Shown here: piece after piece, positions 1-9,412 of the stretch
How the letters are laid out: every line of letters starts with the position of its first letter
Numbering within the stretch: the first letter of the stretch is position 1
Assembly: GCA_965279115.1 (NCBI GenBank)
Contig: OZ257137.1
Coordinates: 5,518,001 to 5,582,000 of the forward strand
DNA from: JAEUOS01 sp965279115
GTDB lineage: Bacteria; Pseudomonadota; Gammaproteobacteria; Burkholderiales; JAEUOS01
Length of the DNA: 64,000 nucleotides
Reading direction: 5' to 3'
Program-made: the position numbers and the translations under genes
Notes under the pieces: model-generated
Seen by the model: only the letters and a program-made list of their open reading frames with translations
Databases searched by the model: none
Told to the model about the DNA's origin: nothing

Positions 1-2
1 CT

Positions 3-254
3 GATCCCGGGGCAACTGGTGGGCCTGAAGCCGCCATCAATCATCGGGCGCTGATTGATGCGCTGGCGCGCTTTCACCTGAGCGCCATGGATGAAGAGGG
101 CGCAGCGCCAGCGGATGGCGGCCCTGGCGGGTTTGCCGGTCTGGCGGGTGGGGTTGGCAGCGGCCTGATCGCGCCCGACCAAAGGGTGGCAGGTGGTGCA
201 GGGGGCGTCTTCCCGGTGTTTTCCGGGCTGGCGGAGGGTTTTGCGAAACTGTGA
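3..254 (+). CDS. C-terminal end of an unidentified protein (5' end outside window)
   Basis: An open frame enters from the left edge and ends at TGA 252-254, giving the last 83 residues. The segment is rich in Gly and Ala, with alternating GG/GA runs and a final FAKL. No family is recognised. Codon use (G/C in third position) resembles the genes that follow. A gap of 216 bases separates it from manC, so the two need not share a transcript. Confidence 0.4.
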   Translation, partial: DPGATGGPEAAINHRALIDALARFHLSAMDEEGAAPADGGPGGFAGLAGGVGSGLIAPDQRVAGGAGGVFPVFSGLAEGFAKL

Positions 255-470
255 ACAGGGTGCGCCGGGGGCTACCATTCCGCAGAACCTCATTTTTTGC
301 TTCGCATGTGCAAAATTCCTCACGCGTGACTTTATTTGACCTGCTTGCAATATTGCGGAAGCACCCGGCCGCATAGAATCTGGCATTGTGCAGCGCATCG
401 CGGCCTCGATACGGTTGAATGGCGGTGGAGTGCTGACCAAATCGGGGTGCTCCCCGAATTTTGAGGACAA

Positions 471-1913
471 ATGAAAATACAGCCAGTCATCCTTTCCGGC
501 GGTTCGGGTACGCGCCTTTGGCCGCTTTCCCGGGAGCATTTTCCCAAGCAATTGATCCCGTTTGTCGAGGATGATTCGCTTTTCCAGGCGACTGTGCGCC
601 GCACCGCCAATGTGCCGGGGCTTGAACAGTCCGCCCCGTTGGTGGTGTGCAATGAGGCGCATCGATTCCTGATTGCCGAGCAGATGCGCGCCATGGGAGT
701 GGCTCCGGCCGGGCTGATACTGGAGCCGGCCGGGCGCAATACGGCGCCGGCGCTGACTCTCGCGGCACTGCATCGGCAGGCCGCCGGTGACGACGCGGTC
801 ATGCTGGTGATGCCGGCCGACCATGTCATCACCAACCGCGCCGCCTTTCACGCGGCGGTGGCGTCGGCGGTCGCGCTCGCGGAGGAAGGCGCGGTGGTTA
901 CTTTCGGGATCGTGCCGGATCGGCCGGAAACCGGGTATGGCTATATACGGCGCGGCGCTGCCGTGGCGGGCGCCGGCGGCGCCTGCGAACTCGCCGCTTT
1001 TGTCGAGAAGCCGGACTTGGCCAAGGCGCAGGCCTATGTCGCCAGTGGTGAATACTGGTGGAACAGCGGTCTGTTCGCATTGAAGCCTTCGGTCTGGCTG
1101 GCCGCGATCGCGGCCTTCAGCCCCGCCATGCTCGATGCATGCCGGAAGGCCTGGGCGGGGGGCGCGGCAGACGCGGATTTTCGGCGCCTGGATGTGGATG
1201 CGTTCAAGTCCTGCCCCTCCGATTCGATCGACTACGCGGTAATGGAAAAGCTGGTCGGCGGCGCCGCCGGCATCGCCGCGCGTGTCGTGCCGCTCGATGC
1301 GGGCTGGTCCGACATTGGCGCCTGGGACGCGCTTTGGCAGATCCTCGACAAGGACGGTGGCGGCAACGCGGTCCGGGGCGAAGTGGTCTTGCACGGTTCG
1401 AAAGACAGCCTGGTGTTCGCGCAAAGCCGCGTGGTGGCTTGTGTCGGCATATCCGACATGGTGGTGGTGGAAACGCCGGATGTGGTGATGGTGGCGCCGC
1501 GCGAGCGGGCGCAGGACGTCAAGGCGCTGGTGGCAGCGGTGAAAGCCGGCGGCTACAACCTGGCGGAGTCGCACCGCCAGGTGTTCCGGCCATGGGGTTC
1601 GTACGATTCGATCGACAATGGCGAGCGCTTCCAGGTCAAGCGCATCATCGTCAACCCGGGTGCGTCGCTGTCCCTGCAAAAGCATCACCACCGCGCCGAG
1701 CACTGGATCGTGGTCAAGGGGACCGCGGAAGTCACCCGCGGTGAGGAGGTTTTCCTGGTGGGGGAAAACCAGTCCACCTACATTCCGCTGGGCACGGTCC
1801 ATCGCCTGGTCAATCCCGGCAAGATTCCCCTGGAGATGATCGAGGTGCAGTCAGGCAGCTATCTCGGCGAAGACGACATCGTGCGTTTCCAGGATCACTA
1901 CGGGCGCGCTTGA
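471..1913 (+). CDS. manC: Mannose-1-phosphate guanylyltransferase / mannose-6-phosphate isomerase
   Basis: A bifunctional type II enzyme of 480 residues, the usual length for the ManC/AlgA/XanB family. It isomerises fructose-6-P to mannose-6-P and makes GDP-mannose from mannose-1-P and GTP. The N-terminal nucleotidyltransferase shows GGSGTRLWPLSR (residues 10-21) and FVEKPD near 175-180. The C-terminal cupin isomerase shows QKHHHRAEHW near 401-411 and a terminal GEDDIVRFQDHYGR. The ATG follows TTGAGGACAA, a good ribosome site. It opens a same-strand block of sugar-nucleotide genes. GDP-mannose would feed exopolysaccharide or O-antigen. Confidence 0.95.
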   Translation: MKIQPVILSGGSGTRLWPLSREHFPKQLIPFVEDDSLFQATVRRTANVPGLEQSAPLVVCNEAHRFLIAEQMRAMGVAPAGLILEPAGRNTAPALTLAALHRQAAGDDAVMLVMPADHVITNRAAFHAAVASAVALAEEGAVVTFGIVPDRPETGYGYIRRGAAVAGAGGACELAAFVEKPDLAKAQAYVASGEYWWNSGLFALKPSVWLAAIAAFSPAMLDACRKAWAGGAADADFRRLDVDAFKSCPSDSIDYAVMEKLVGGAAGIAARVVPLDAGWSDIGAWDALWQILDKDGGGNAVRGEVVLHGSKDSLVFAQSRVVACVGISDMVVVETPDVVMVAPRERAQDVKALVAAVKAGGYNLAESHRQVFRPWGSYDSIDNGERFQVKRIIVNPGASLSLQKHHHRAEHWIVVKGTAEVTRGEEVFLVGENQSTYIPLGTVHRLVNPGKIPLEMIEVQSGSYLGEDDIVRFQDHYGRA

Positions 1914-1978
1914 GTTGCATTGATCGTCATGACACCCTTTGCGGACCCGTACTCGAGGGCGCATGGCAGGAGAGTTTC

Positions 1979-3088
1979 TTGAAGACAATTTATCTGGTGG
2001 CGGGAGCGCGGCCGAACTTCATGAAGATCGCGCCGATCGTGCGCGCCCTGCGCGCGCATGGTGGTCTGGCATTCAGGATCATTCATACCGGCCAGCACTA
2101 CGATCGCAACATGAATGAGGTTTTTTTCGAAGAGCTTGGCATTCCCGAGCCCGATGTGTTCATGGCCGCCGGGGGTGGCAGCCATGCGCATCAGACCGCG
2201 AAAATCATGATCGCGTTCGAGGAATTGTGCCAGCGGGAGAGGCCTGATGCGGTGCTGGTCGTGGGCGATGTCAATTCGACCCTGGCATGCTCGATTGTGG
2301 CGAAGAAACTGCACATCCCGGTCGCTCATGTCGAAGCGGGGTTGCGTAGCGGCGACATGAGCATGCCGGAGGAGATCAACCGGCTTGTGACCGACAGCAT
2401 TTGTGACTGGTTCTTCGTTACCGAACCGGCGGCGGTTGAGCACCTGCGTCGCGAGGGCAAGAGCGAGACATCGATCCACTACGTCGGCCATGTGATGGTC
2501 GACAACGTCCTGTATCAGGCACAGAAACTGGCGTCGACTGATACTTCCGGTTATGAAACTGCCGCCTTCAAGGCGGCGGCCAGCGCGAACGGCGGGCGCT
2601 ATGGGGTGGTGACCCTGCACCGCCCCAGCAATGTCGACGATGCCGCCATGATGGAGAAAATCGGCGGCGCGCTGCGCGAGATTTCCGCCGAGTTGCCATT
2701 GATCTTTCCGGTACATCCGCGCACCCGCGGCAATCTGGAGAAATTCGGCGTCAATCTTGGTGAGCGCGTGACGCTGGCCGAGCCGCAGGCCTACATGGCA
2801 TTCCTGAACCTCTGGAAGGACGCTGCCGTGGTGCTTACCGACAGCGGCGGGTTGCAGGAGGAAACAACTGCATTGGGCGTGCCGTGCGTGACCATTCGCG
2901 AAAACACCGAACGCCCCGTGACGGTTGATGAGGGGTCGAACGTGCTCGCTGGCACGGATCCCGCACGAATCGTTGCGGAAACGAGAAAGGTGTTGCGCGG
3001 CGAAGGCAAGTGCGGACGCAGGCCTCACCTATGGGACGGACGCGCAGCGGAGCGGATCGTGGGCGTGCTGGCAACACAGCTCAAATAG
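1979..3088 (+). CDS. wecB: UDP-N-acetylglucosamine 2-epimerase (non-hydrolysing)
   Basis: Interconverts UDP-GlcNAc and UDP-ManNAc. Family features: GARPNFMKIAPI at the N terminus, VEAGLRSGDMSMPEEINR, TLHRPSNVDD, VHPRTRGN and LTDSGGLQEETTALGVP near the C terminus. I choose TTG at 1979 (KTIYLVAGARPN follows), 5 bases after AGGAG; length is then 369 residues, normal for the family. The frame is open back to another TTG at 1910 that overlaps the manC stop, but the extra 23 residues match nothing. The gap to rmlB is short, so the genes are probably cotranscribed. Confidence 0.93.
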   Translation: MKTIYLVAGARPNFMKIAPIVRALRAHGGLAFRIIHTGQHYDRNMNEVFFEELGIPEPDVFMAAGGGSHAHQTAKIMIAFEELCQRERPDAVLVVGDVNSTLACSIVAKKLHIPVAHVEAGLRSGDMSMPEEINRLVTDSICDWFFVTEPAAVEHLRREGKSETSIHYVGHVMVDNVLYQAQKLASTDTSGYETAAFKAAASANGGRYGVVTLHRPSNVDDAAMMEKIGGALREISAELPLIFPVHPRTRGNLEKFGVNLGERVTLAEPQAYMAFLNLWKDAAVVLTDSGGLQEETTALGVPCVTIRENTERPVTVDEGSNVLAGTDPARIVAETRKVLRGEGKCGRRPHLWDGRAAERIVGVLATQLK

Positions 3089-3117
3089 AGTTGCCACATC
3101 AAAAGGAATAGACATAC

Positions 3118-4197
3118 ATGAGTATTCTGGTAACCGGCGGCGCCGGATTCATAGGCAGCAATTTCGTCCTCGACTGGATGGCCGCGGGCGGGGAACCGCT
3201 GGTCAACCTTGACAAGCTCACCTATGCCGGAAACCTGGCCAACCTGGCGAGCCTGTCGAATGATCCGCGCCATGTTTTCGTGCGCGGTGACATCGGTGAT
3301 GCTGCATTGGTGGGGCGCCTGTGCGCCCAATACCGGCCGCGCGCCATCATCAATTTTGCTGCCGAGTCGCATGTCGACCGCTCGATCCATGGACCCGGCG
3401 AGTTCATCCAGACCAACATCGTCGGCACTTTCCAGTTGCTCGAAGCGGTGCGTGCCTATTGGAACGGACTGGAAGGCGCCGAGAAGACGGGTTTCCGCCT
3501 TCTGCACGTCTCCACCGACGAGGTGTATGGCTCGCTGTCGGCTACCGATCCACCATTTGCGGAGAGCCACAGGTATGAACCCAACAGCCCGTATTCAGCG
3601 TCCAAGGCCGCCTCTGACCACCTGGTGCGGGCGTATCACCATACCTATGGACTGCCGGTTCTGACCACCAATTGTTCCAACAACTACGGTCCGTATCACT
3701 TCCCGGAGAAGCTCATCCCGCTGATGATCGTCAATGCGCTGGCGGGCAAGGCTCTACCGGTGTACGGCGACGGCATGCAGGTGCGTGACTGGCTCTATGT
3801 CAAGGACCATTGCAGCGCAATCCGCCGCGTGCTTGAGGCCGGCCGGTTGGGCGAGACCTACAATATTGGCGGCTGGAATGAAAAACCGAATATCGAGATC
3901 GTGCGGACTGTGTGTGCGTTGCTCGACGAGTTGCGGCCGCGCGCGGATGGTCGTCCGTATCTGGACCAGGTCACCTACGTGACCGATCGACCCGGGCACG
4001 ACCGGCGCTATGCGATCGACGCGCGACGGATAGAGCGCGAGCTTGGATGGCGGCCGGCTGAAACCTTTGATAGCGGCATCCGCAAGACCGTCGCGTGGTA
4101 CCTGGCCAACCAGGAATGGGTCGCCGAAGTGCAGAGTGGAGCGTATCGTGAGTGGATCGACCGCCAATACGGGGCGGCCGGGTCGGGCAAGTCATGA
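3118..4197 (+). CDS. rmlB: dTDP-glucose 4,6-dehydratase
   Basis: Second step of dTDP-L-rhamnose synthesis. It is an extended SDR with GGAGFIGSNF (residues 7-16) for NAD binding, STDEVYG as the active-site strand, and Y159-x3-K163 (YSASK). It also has the family run TNCSNNYGPYHFPEKLIPL. Length 359 is typical. The stop overlaps the rmlD start as ATGA, indicating translational coupling. The order here is rmlB-D-A-C. Confidence 0.95.
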   Translation: MSILVTGGAGFIGSNFVLDWMAAGGEPLVNLDKLTYAGNLANLASLSNDPRHVFVRGDIGDAALVGRLCAQYRPRAIINFAAESHVDRSIHGPGEFIQTNIVGTFQLLEAVRAYWNGLEGAEKTGFRLLHVSTDEVYGSLSATDPPFAESHRYEPNSPYSASKAASDHLVRAYHHTYGLPVLTTNCSNNYGPYHFPEKLIPLMIVNALAGKALPVYGDGMQVRDWLYVKDHCSAIRRVLEAGRLGETYNIGGWNEKPNIEIVRTVCALLDELRPRADGRPYLDQVTYVTDRPGHDRRYAIDARRIERELGWRPAETFDSGIRKTVAWYLANQEWVAEVQSGAYREWIDRQYGAAGSGKS

Positions 4198-5084
4198 AAG
4201 TCCTGCTGTTCGGCAAGGGCGGGCAAGTCGGCTGGGAACTGCAGCGCAGCCTCTTGCCATTGGGCGAGGTGGTGGCGCTCGATTTTGACAGCACTGACCT
4301 CTGCGGCAGCTTCACCGATCCGGACGGAATTGCGGCAACTGTACGCGCGGTCAAGCCGGATGTGATTGTCAATGCGGCCGCGCATACGGCGGTGGATCGG
4401 GCGGAGTCCGAACCGGAACTCGCACAGACCCTGAATGCGTTGACTCCGGGTGTACTGGCACGCGAAGCGGCCGCCATCGGAGCCTGGCTGGTGCATTACT
4501 CGACCGACTATGTTTTTGATGGCGGCGGCAACCGGCCCTGGCGTGAAACGGATGCACCGGCGCCCTTGTCGGTCTACGGGCGGACCAAGCTCGCCGGCGA
4601 GATCGCGGTCGCGGCGCACGAGCGCCACTTGATCCTGCGCACGAGTTGGGTATACGCCGCGCGCGGCGGGAATTTCGCGAAAACCATGCTGCGGCTGGCG
4701 AAAGAGCGCGACAGTCTCAACGTGATTGCCGACCAGGTGGGCGCGCCGACGTCGGCGGAACTGCTTGCCGACGTGACCGCGCATGCGTTACGGGTTGTGG
4801 CTGCGAATGCGCAGCTGGCCGGTCTTTACCACGTAGTGGCGGCAGGCGAGACCAGTTGGCACGGGTACGCCCGGCACGTGATTTCACGTGCAATCGCGCG
4901 AGGGGAGGTCCTGAAGTCCACACCCGGTACCGTCAATGCCATCAGTACCGCCGAATACCCGACCGCGGCCAGGCGGCCACTGAATTCGCGCCTCGATATC
5001 AGCCTGTTCCAGCGCACCTTCGGTTTGGTCTTGCCGGACTGGCGGATCCAGGTCGATCGCATGATCGACGAGATCATCGGTTAG
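4194..5084 (+). CDS. rmlD: dTDP-4-dehydrorhamnose reductase
   Basis: Last step of dTDP-L-rhamnose synthesis, NADPH-dependent. An SDR of 296 residues with GKGGQVGWEL at the N terminus, NAAAHTAVDRAE, STDYVFDG and Y-GRTK as the catalytic YxxxK. The C-terminal RPLNSRLD is characteristic. I start at ATG 4194, which overlaps the rmlB stop by four bases; an upstream in-frame ATG at 4152 would overlap rmlB further and adds unrelated residues. Confidence 0.94.
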   Translation: MKVLLFGKGGQVGWELQRSLLPLGEVVALDFDSTDLCGSFTDPDGIAATVRAVKPDVIVNAAAHTAVDRAESEPELAQTLNALTPGVLAREAAAIGAWLVHYSTDYVFDGGGNRPWRETDAPAPLSVYGRTKLAGEIAVAAHERHLILRTSWVYAARGGNFAKTMLRLAKERDSLNVIADQVGAPTSAELLADVTAHALRVVAANAQLAGLYHVVAAGETSWHGYARHVISRAIARGEVLKSTPGTVNAISTAEYPTAARRPLNSRLDISLFQRTFGLVLPDWRIQVDRMIDEIIG

Positions 5085-5135
5085 TGTGCATTCGTACCCC
5101 TCCATTTGAATTTCACAATCCTCACTATGGGCACC

Positions 5136-6032
5136 ATGACTACAAGCAATCGCAAAGGCATCATCCTCGCAGGTGGTTCCGGCACTCGGCTTTACCCTGC
5201 CACGCAAGTCGTATCCAAGCAGCTGTTGCCGATATTCGACAAGCCGATGATCTACTATCCTCTGAGCACCTTGCTGCTGGCAGGAATCCGCGAAATCCTT
5301 GTAATTTCGACGCCCCAGGACACGCCGCGTTTTGAGCAACTGCTGGGTGACGGTAGCCAGTGGGGGGTCAGTTTCAGCTACGCAGTACAACCTTCGCCGG
5401 ACGGGCTTGCGCAGGCTTTCCTGATTGGCGAAAAATTCGTTGGCGAGTCTCCATCCGCGCTTGTCCTTGGCGACAACATCTTCTATGGCCATCATCTGGT
5501 GAGTCTTCTGCAAAACGCGGACGCTCGGCCTGGCGGGGCGACCGTGTTTGCCTATGCGGTGCAAGACCCGGAGCGCTACGGAGTTGTCGAGTTTGACCGG
5601 TCGGGTAGGGCCGTCAGCCTGGAAGAAAAACCCAAGTCGCCGAAGTCGCGTTTCGCGGTCACCGGTCTTTATTTTTACGATCGGGATGTCGTCCGCCTTG
5701 CGAAGTCGATCAAGCCGTCGGCCCGCGGCGAACTGGAAATCACGGATCTGAACCGCCTTTACCTTGAGCGCGGAGATCTTGAAGTGGAAACGATGAGTCG
5801 CGGCTTTGCCTGGCTTGACACCGGGACCCATGAGTCCATGCTGGAAGCGAGCCAGTTCATCCAGACCATCGAACGGCGCCAGGGCCTGAAAGTTGCTGCG
5901 CCAGAAGAAATATCGTGGCGAAATGGCTGGATCAGCGACGGTGACCTGGAGAAACTAGCCGCTCCCTTGGCCAAATCGGGGTATGGGCAATACCTGACGG
6001 GCTTGCTGCGTGAAAAAGGGGAATCCAATTGA
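5136..6032 (+). CDS. rmlA: Glucose-1-phosphate thymidylyltransferase
   Basis: First step of dTDP-L-rhamnose synthesis; makes dTDP-glucose from dTTP and glucose-1-P. It shows GIILAGGSGTRLYPAT, SKQLLPIFDKPMIYYPLS, LVLGDNIFYG, EEKPKSPKS and LTWLDTG-like AWLDTGTHESML. With ATG 5136 the protein is 298 residues, standard for RmlA. In-frame TTG 5106 and ATG 5127 are possible but add residues before the conserved start, and none has a strong ribosome site. The stop overlaps the rmlC TTG start. Confidence 0.94.
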   Translation: MTTSNRKGIILAGGSGTRLYPATQVVSKQLLPIFDKPMIYYPLSTLLLAGIREILVISTPQDTPRFEQLLGDGSQWGVSFSYAVQPSPDGLAQAFLIGEKFVGESPSALVLGDNIFYGHHLVSLLQNADARPGGATVFAYAVQDPERYGVVEFDRSGRAVSLEEKPKSPKSRFAVTGLYFYDRDVVRLAKSIKPSARGELEITDLNRLYLERGDLEVETMSRGFAWLDTGTHESMLEASQFIQTIERRQGLKVAAPEEISWRNGWISDGDLEKLAAPLAKSGYGQYLTGLLREKGESN

Positions 6033-6580
6033 AGATCACGCCGACTTCAATACCGGACGTGCTCCTGGTAGAGCCAAAGGTCTTTGGCGACGAGCGGGGA
6101 TTCTTTTTCGAGAGCTTCAACCAGCGCGCGTTTCGCCTGGCTTCCGGCCTTGCGGGTGATTTCGTCCAGGACAATCATTCAAAGTCGGCGAAGGGGGTGT
6201 TGCGTGGGCTTCATTACCAGATCCGCCAACCGCAAGGGAAGTTGGTCAGGGTGATCGCGGGCGAGGTGTTCGACGTCGCAGTCGACATTCGCAGACGCTC
6301 CCCCACGTTTGGCAAGTGGGTTGGGCAAGTGCTTTCTGGTGAAAACAAGATGCAGTTATGGATCCCGCCGGGATTCGCACACGGGTTTGTGGTGCTTTCG
6401 GAGACAGCGGAGTTCCTCTACAAGACCGATGACTACTGGGCGCCGGAGCATGAGCGATGCATTGCATGGGATGACCCGGTACTGGGTATTGAATGGCCGC
6501 TGGGAGGCCAATTGCCACGTTTGTCAGCCAAGGACGCCAAAGGCATGAGTTTTGAATCGGCGGACGTATTCGAGGAATGA
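6029..6580 (+). CDS. rmlC: dTDP-4-dehydrorhamnose 3,5-epimerase
   Basis: Third step of dTDP-L-rhamnose synthesis. A cupin-fold enzyme of 183 residues with GDERGFFFES, FVQDNHSKS, GVLRGLHYQ (catalytic His), WIPPGFAHGF and EFLYKTDDYW. It starts at TTG 6029, overlapping the rmlA stop (TTGA), after AAAGGGGAATC. Together with rmlB, D and A it completes the rhamnose pathway in one operon. Confidence 0.95.
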   Translation: MKITPTSIPDVLLVEPKVFGDERGFFFESFNQRAFRLASGLAGDFVQDNHSKSAKGVLRGLHYQIRQPQGKLVRVIAGEVFDVAVDIRRRSPTFGKWVGQVLSGENKMQLWIPPGFAHGFVVLSETAEFLYKTDDYWAPEHERCIAWDDPVLGIEWPLGGQLPRLSAKDAKGMSFESADVFEE

Positions 6581-6740
6581 CCCAGCGAACGGTTGTTCCA
6601 GGCCCATCGCACCACGGCGAGGTTCCCGGGGCCTTGCGCCCTATGCAAATCCCGGTGTCGACCGATATAGGAGACGCGCCTCGATTTTCCGATGCGGGCA
6701 TTGTGCTTGCGTGCGGACCTTTCGCTGGAATAGCCACCTC

Positions 6741-7760
6741 ATGCCCATGATTCTCGTGACCGGCGGTGCCGGATACATCGGCTCCCACACCTGTGTTGAA
6801 TTGCTGAACGCAGGCCATGGAGTAACGGTATTCGACAACTTTTCCAACAGCAGCCCCGAGTCACTGCGCCGCGTTGCGCGCATCACCGGAAAAGCCCCCG
6901 TGCTGGTGGAGGGTGACATCCGCGATGGCGCCGCGCTCAAGCGTACGATGGCCGATAGCGGGGCGGACGCGGTGATTCATTTCGCCGGCCTCAAGGCTGT
7001 AGGCGAATCGGTGGAACAGCCGTTGGCCTACTACGACAACAATGTGGCGGGTACGCTGCGCCTGCTCGAGGCAATGCGCGACACCGGTGTGAAGACTCTG
7101 GTTTTCAGTTCGTCCGCAACGGTGTATGGCGATCCGCAGCGCTTGCCGCTAACGGAGGACCATCCGCTTTCCGCCACCAATCCGTATGGCCGCAGCAAGC
7201 TGATGATCGAGGACATGCTGCGTGACCTGCATCGCAGTGATCCGTCGTGGCATATCAGCCTGTTGCGCTATTTCAATCCGGTGGGGGCGCACGACAGCGG
7301 TCTGATCGGCGAGGATCCGCGTGGTGTGCCCAACAACCTGATGCCGTTCGTGGCGCAAGTGGCGGTTGGCAAGCGCGAGTTCCTCAATGTGTGGGGCGAT
7401 GACTATCCGACCCCGGATGGCACCGGCGTCCGCGACTACATACACGTGGTGGACCTCGCGATCGGCCACCTGAAGGCACTCGAACGCCTGCGCGATCATG
7501 CGGAATGTCAGGCCATCAATCTTGGCACTGGCACGGGCTACAGCGTGCTTGAAATGGTGCGGGCCTTCGAAGCGGCGAGCGGGCGTCCGGTGCCATACAA
7601 GGTGGCATCGCGCCGGCCAGGCGACATTGCCTCGTGCTATGCCGACCCGACGCAGGCGTCCGTTTTGCTCGGCTGGAAAGCCGAGCGGGGACTGGCGGCG
7701 ATGTGCGCTGATGCGTGGCGCTGGCAATCGGCAAACCCCGAGGGGTTCGTCGGGAATTGA
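6741..7760 (+). CDS. galE: UDP-glucose 4-epimerase
   Basis: Interconverts UDP-glucose and UDP-galactose. An extended SDR of 339 residues with LVTGGAGYIGSHT at the N terminus, SSSATVYG and Y149-GRS-K153 as the catalytic pair, LRYFNPVGAHDSG and DGTGVRDYIHVVDLA. All are diagnostic of GalE. ATG 6741 is chosen because homology begins at once; ATG 6747 is the alternative. It is 160 bases downstream of rmlC, a stretch with no clear terminator, so it may share the transcript. Confidence 0.94.
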   Translation: MPMILVTGGAGYIGSHTCVELLNAGHGVTVFDNFSNSSPESLRRVARITGKAPVLVEGDIRDGAALKRTMADSGADAVIHFAGLKAVGESVEQPLAYYDNNVAGTLRLLEAMRDTGVKTLVFSSSATVYGDPQRLPLTEDHPLSATNPYGRSKLMIEDMLRDLHRSDPSWHISLLRYFNPVGAHDSGLIGEDPRGVPNNLMPFVAQVAVGKREFLNVWGDDYPTPDGTGVRDYIHVVDLAIGHLKALERLRDHAECQAINLGTGTGYSVLEMVRAFEAASGRPVPYKVASRRPGDIASCYADPTQASVLLGWKAERGLAAMCADAWRWQSANPEGFVGN

Positions 7761-7830
7761 GTGTGGTGTCGAGGGTGTAGCGCGGCTTCGCCGCTTTTGA
7801 ACGCAAGACCGTAAAGGAACCAGGATCGAC

Positions 7831-8934
7831 ATGGCCAAAGGAATGATTCTCGCCGCCGGACAGGGGACGCGTGTACGTCCGCTGACCCGAGACTTGCCAA
7901 AGCCCATGGTGCCTATCCTGGGCAAGCCGGTCATGGAATACCTGATCGAGCATCTCGCCCGGTACGGGGTGAAGGAAATCATGGTGAACGTCGCATACCA
8001 CCATCGCCGCATCGAAGAGTACTTCGGGGACGGTCATCGCTGGGGCGTGCAGATAGGCTATTCGTACGAAGGCGTGCGGGACCATGGTGAAGTCCTGCCA
8101 CGGCCGATGGGGTCGGCAGGCGGCATGCGCCGGATACAGGATTTCAGCGGCTTCTTCGACGAGACCGCGCTTGTGTTGTGCGGCGACGCGTTGATCGATC
8201 TCGACATTGGTGCGGCATTGCATGAGCACAAGACCAAGGGCGCCATTGCCAGCGTGGTGACGCTGGATGTTCCCCGCGAGCAGGTGTCGAACTACGGCAT
8301 TGTCGTCGCAGGCGACGACGGGCGCATCGACTCCTTTCAGGAGAAGCCGAAGCCCGAGGATGCCCGATCGACGCTGGCATCGACCGGCATCTACATCTTC
8401 GAACCCGCAGTGCTGGATCGGGTTCCTCCCGGGCGGACCTACGACATCGGATCCCAGTTGTTTCCGCAACTGGTGGCGGAGAAACTGCCGTTCTTCGCGC
8501 AGAGCCGTTTTTTCAACTGGATCGACATCGGCAGGGTGAGTGACTATTGGTCAGTGCTACAGCGCGTCTTGCGCGGCGAAGTGGCGGAAATGGAGATGCC
8601 GGGGCGCGAAGTGCGTCCGGGGGTCTGGGTCGGTTTGAATACTTCGATCGCCTGGAATACCGTCCATATTTCCGGGCCTGTCTATATCGGGTCATCCGTA
8701 CGGATTGATCCGGGAGCGTCGATCATCGGTCCTGCGTGGATCGGGCATGGCAGCCACGTGCGTGCCGGCGCCAAGGTGCGGCGTTGCGTTTTGTTTGAAT
8801 ACACGCGGATCGCGCCCGACATGGATTTCAGCGAGATGATCGTCTCGCCTGACTATTGTGTGGACCGCTCAGGCGAAACCTATTACCTGGGTGACGAACG
8901 CACCGAGTTGCGTTGGGGGGACGCGCGCGGCTAG
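7831..8934 (+). CDS. NDP-sugar nucleotidyltransferase with left-handed beta-helix tail
   Basis: A sugar-1-phosphate nucleotidyltransferase of 367 residues. The N-terminal catalytic domain has GMILAAGQGTRVRPLT, DLPKPMVPILGKPVMEYLI, LCGDALIDLD and QEKPKPEDA. The C-terminal third (about 265-330) has hexapeptide-like repeats such as GPVYIGSSVRIDPGASIIGP. This matches the mannose-1-P guanylyltransferase / glucose-1-P transferase family, but the sugar and nucleotide cannot be read from sequence. ATG 7831 follows AAAGGAACCAGG. It ends the sugar-nucleotide block. Confidence 0.85.
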   Translation: MAKGMILAAGQGTRVRPLTRDLPKPMVPILGKPVMEYLIEHLARYGVKEIMVNVAYHHRRIEEYFGDGHRWGVQIGYSYEGVRDHGEVLPRPMGSAGGMRRIQDFSGFFDETALVLCGDALIDLDIGAALHEHKTKGAIASVVTLDVPREQVSNYGIVVAGDDGRIDSFQEKPKPEDARSTLASTGIYIFEPAVLDRVPPGRTYDIGSQLFPQLVAEKLPFFAQSRFFNWIDIGRVSDYWSVLQRVLRGEVAEMEMPGREVRPGVWVGLNTSIAWNTVHISGPVYIGSSVRIDPGASIIGPAWIGHGSHVRAGAKVRRCVLFEYTRIAPDMDFSEMIVSPDYCVDRSGETYYLGDERTELRWGDARG

Positions 8935-9412
8935 GCGTGGGCGCAGATCGATCGGTTTATCCGCGGTATGGAGACGCGGTGCGGAATGCCCGACCACTGC
9001 GGGCCAGCCATCCAATGCGTATGTGCCGCCAATCCGATTCGGCGAGAGCGATCGGGCAAGATTGGATCAACGTGGCATGCACGCGAACGGTGCGTCGCGA
9101 TGCCAAAAGCCCATGGGCGGATTTCGGGTTTGCTTTCGGCGGGTAGCGTAAGTGCCTGATTTATAAATCTTATAAACCATATCGTAGACGGCATGATGCT
9201 TGCACTATTAGCGAACGTGGCTGCGTTTTGGAAAAGCCGAATTGTGAGAGCGGCCGGATACTCGGATGATTTATAGGGGTTTTTTATTCCCCGGTTAGTG
9301 CATTCGGGCTATATCGCGTCGCAGCAAATGTTGCTATCTTCCATCGTGTAGCGATTGTCATCAGATTGTCATCAGTCGACTCCTCTTCTGATGTGGATTT
9401 TTGGAGGCATTT
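8935..9412. other. Intergenic region before a PEP-CTERM gene
   Basis: 478 bases with no convincing gene; short open frames here lack ribosome sites and family features. The right half becomes AT-rich and holds a perfect 12-base palindrome (9158-9169, GATTTATAAATC) and, 19 bases further on, a sigma-54-like promoter. It reads as the regulatory region of the gene at 9413. Confidence 0.6.
9189..9204 (+). promoter_or_regulatory. Sigma-54 (RpoN) promoter candidate
   Basis: CGGCATGATGCTTGCA agrees with the consensus TGGCAYG-N4-TTGCW at all but the first base, including the invariant GG and GC spaced by ten. It lies about 210 bases upstream of the PEP-CTERM start, so the leader would be long. The 12-base palindrome at 9158-9169 upstream could bind an activator. 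From the literature as I recall it, PEP-CTERM genes are often under RpoN with the PrsK/PrsR pair. Confidence 0.6.
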
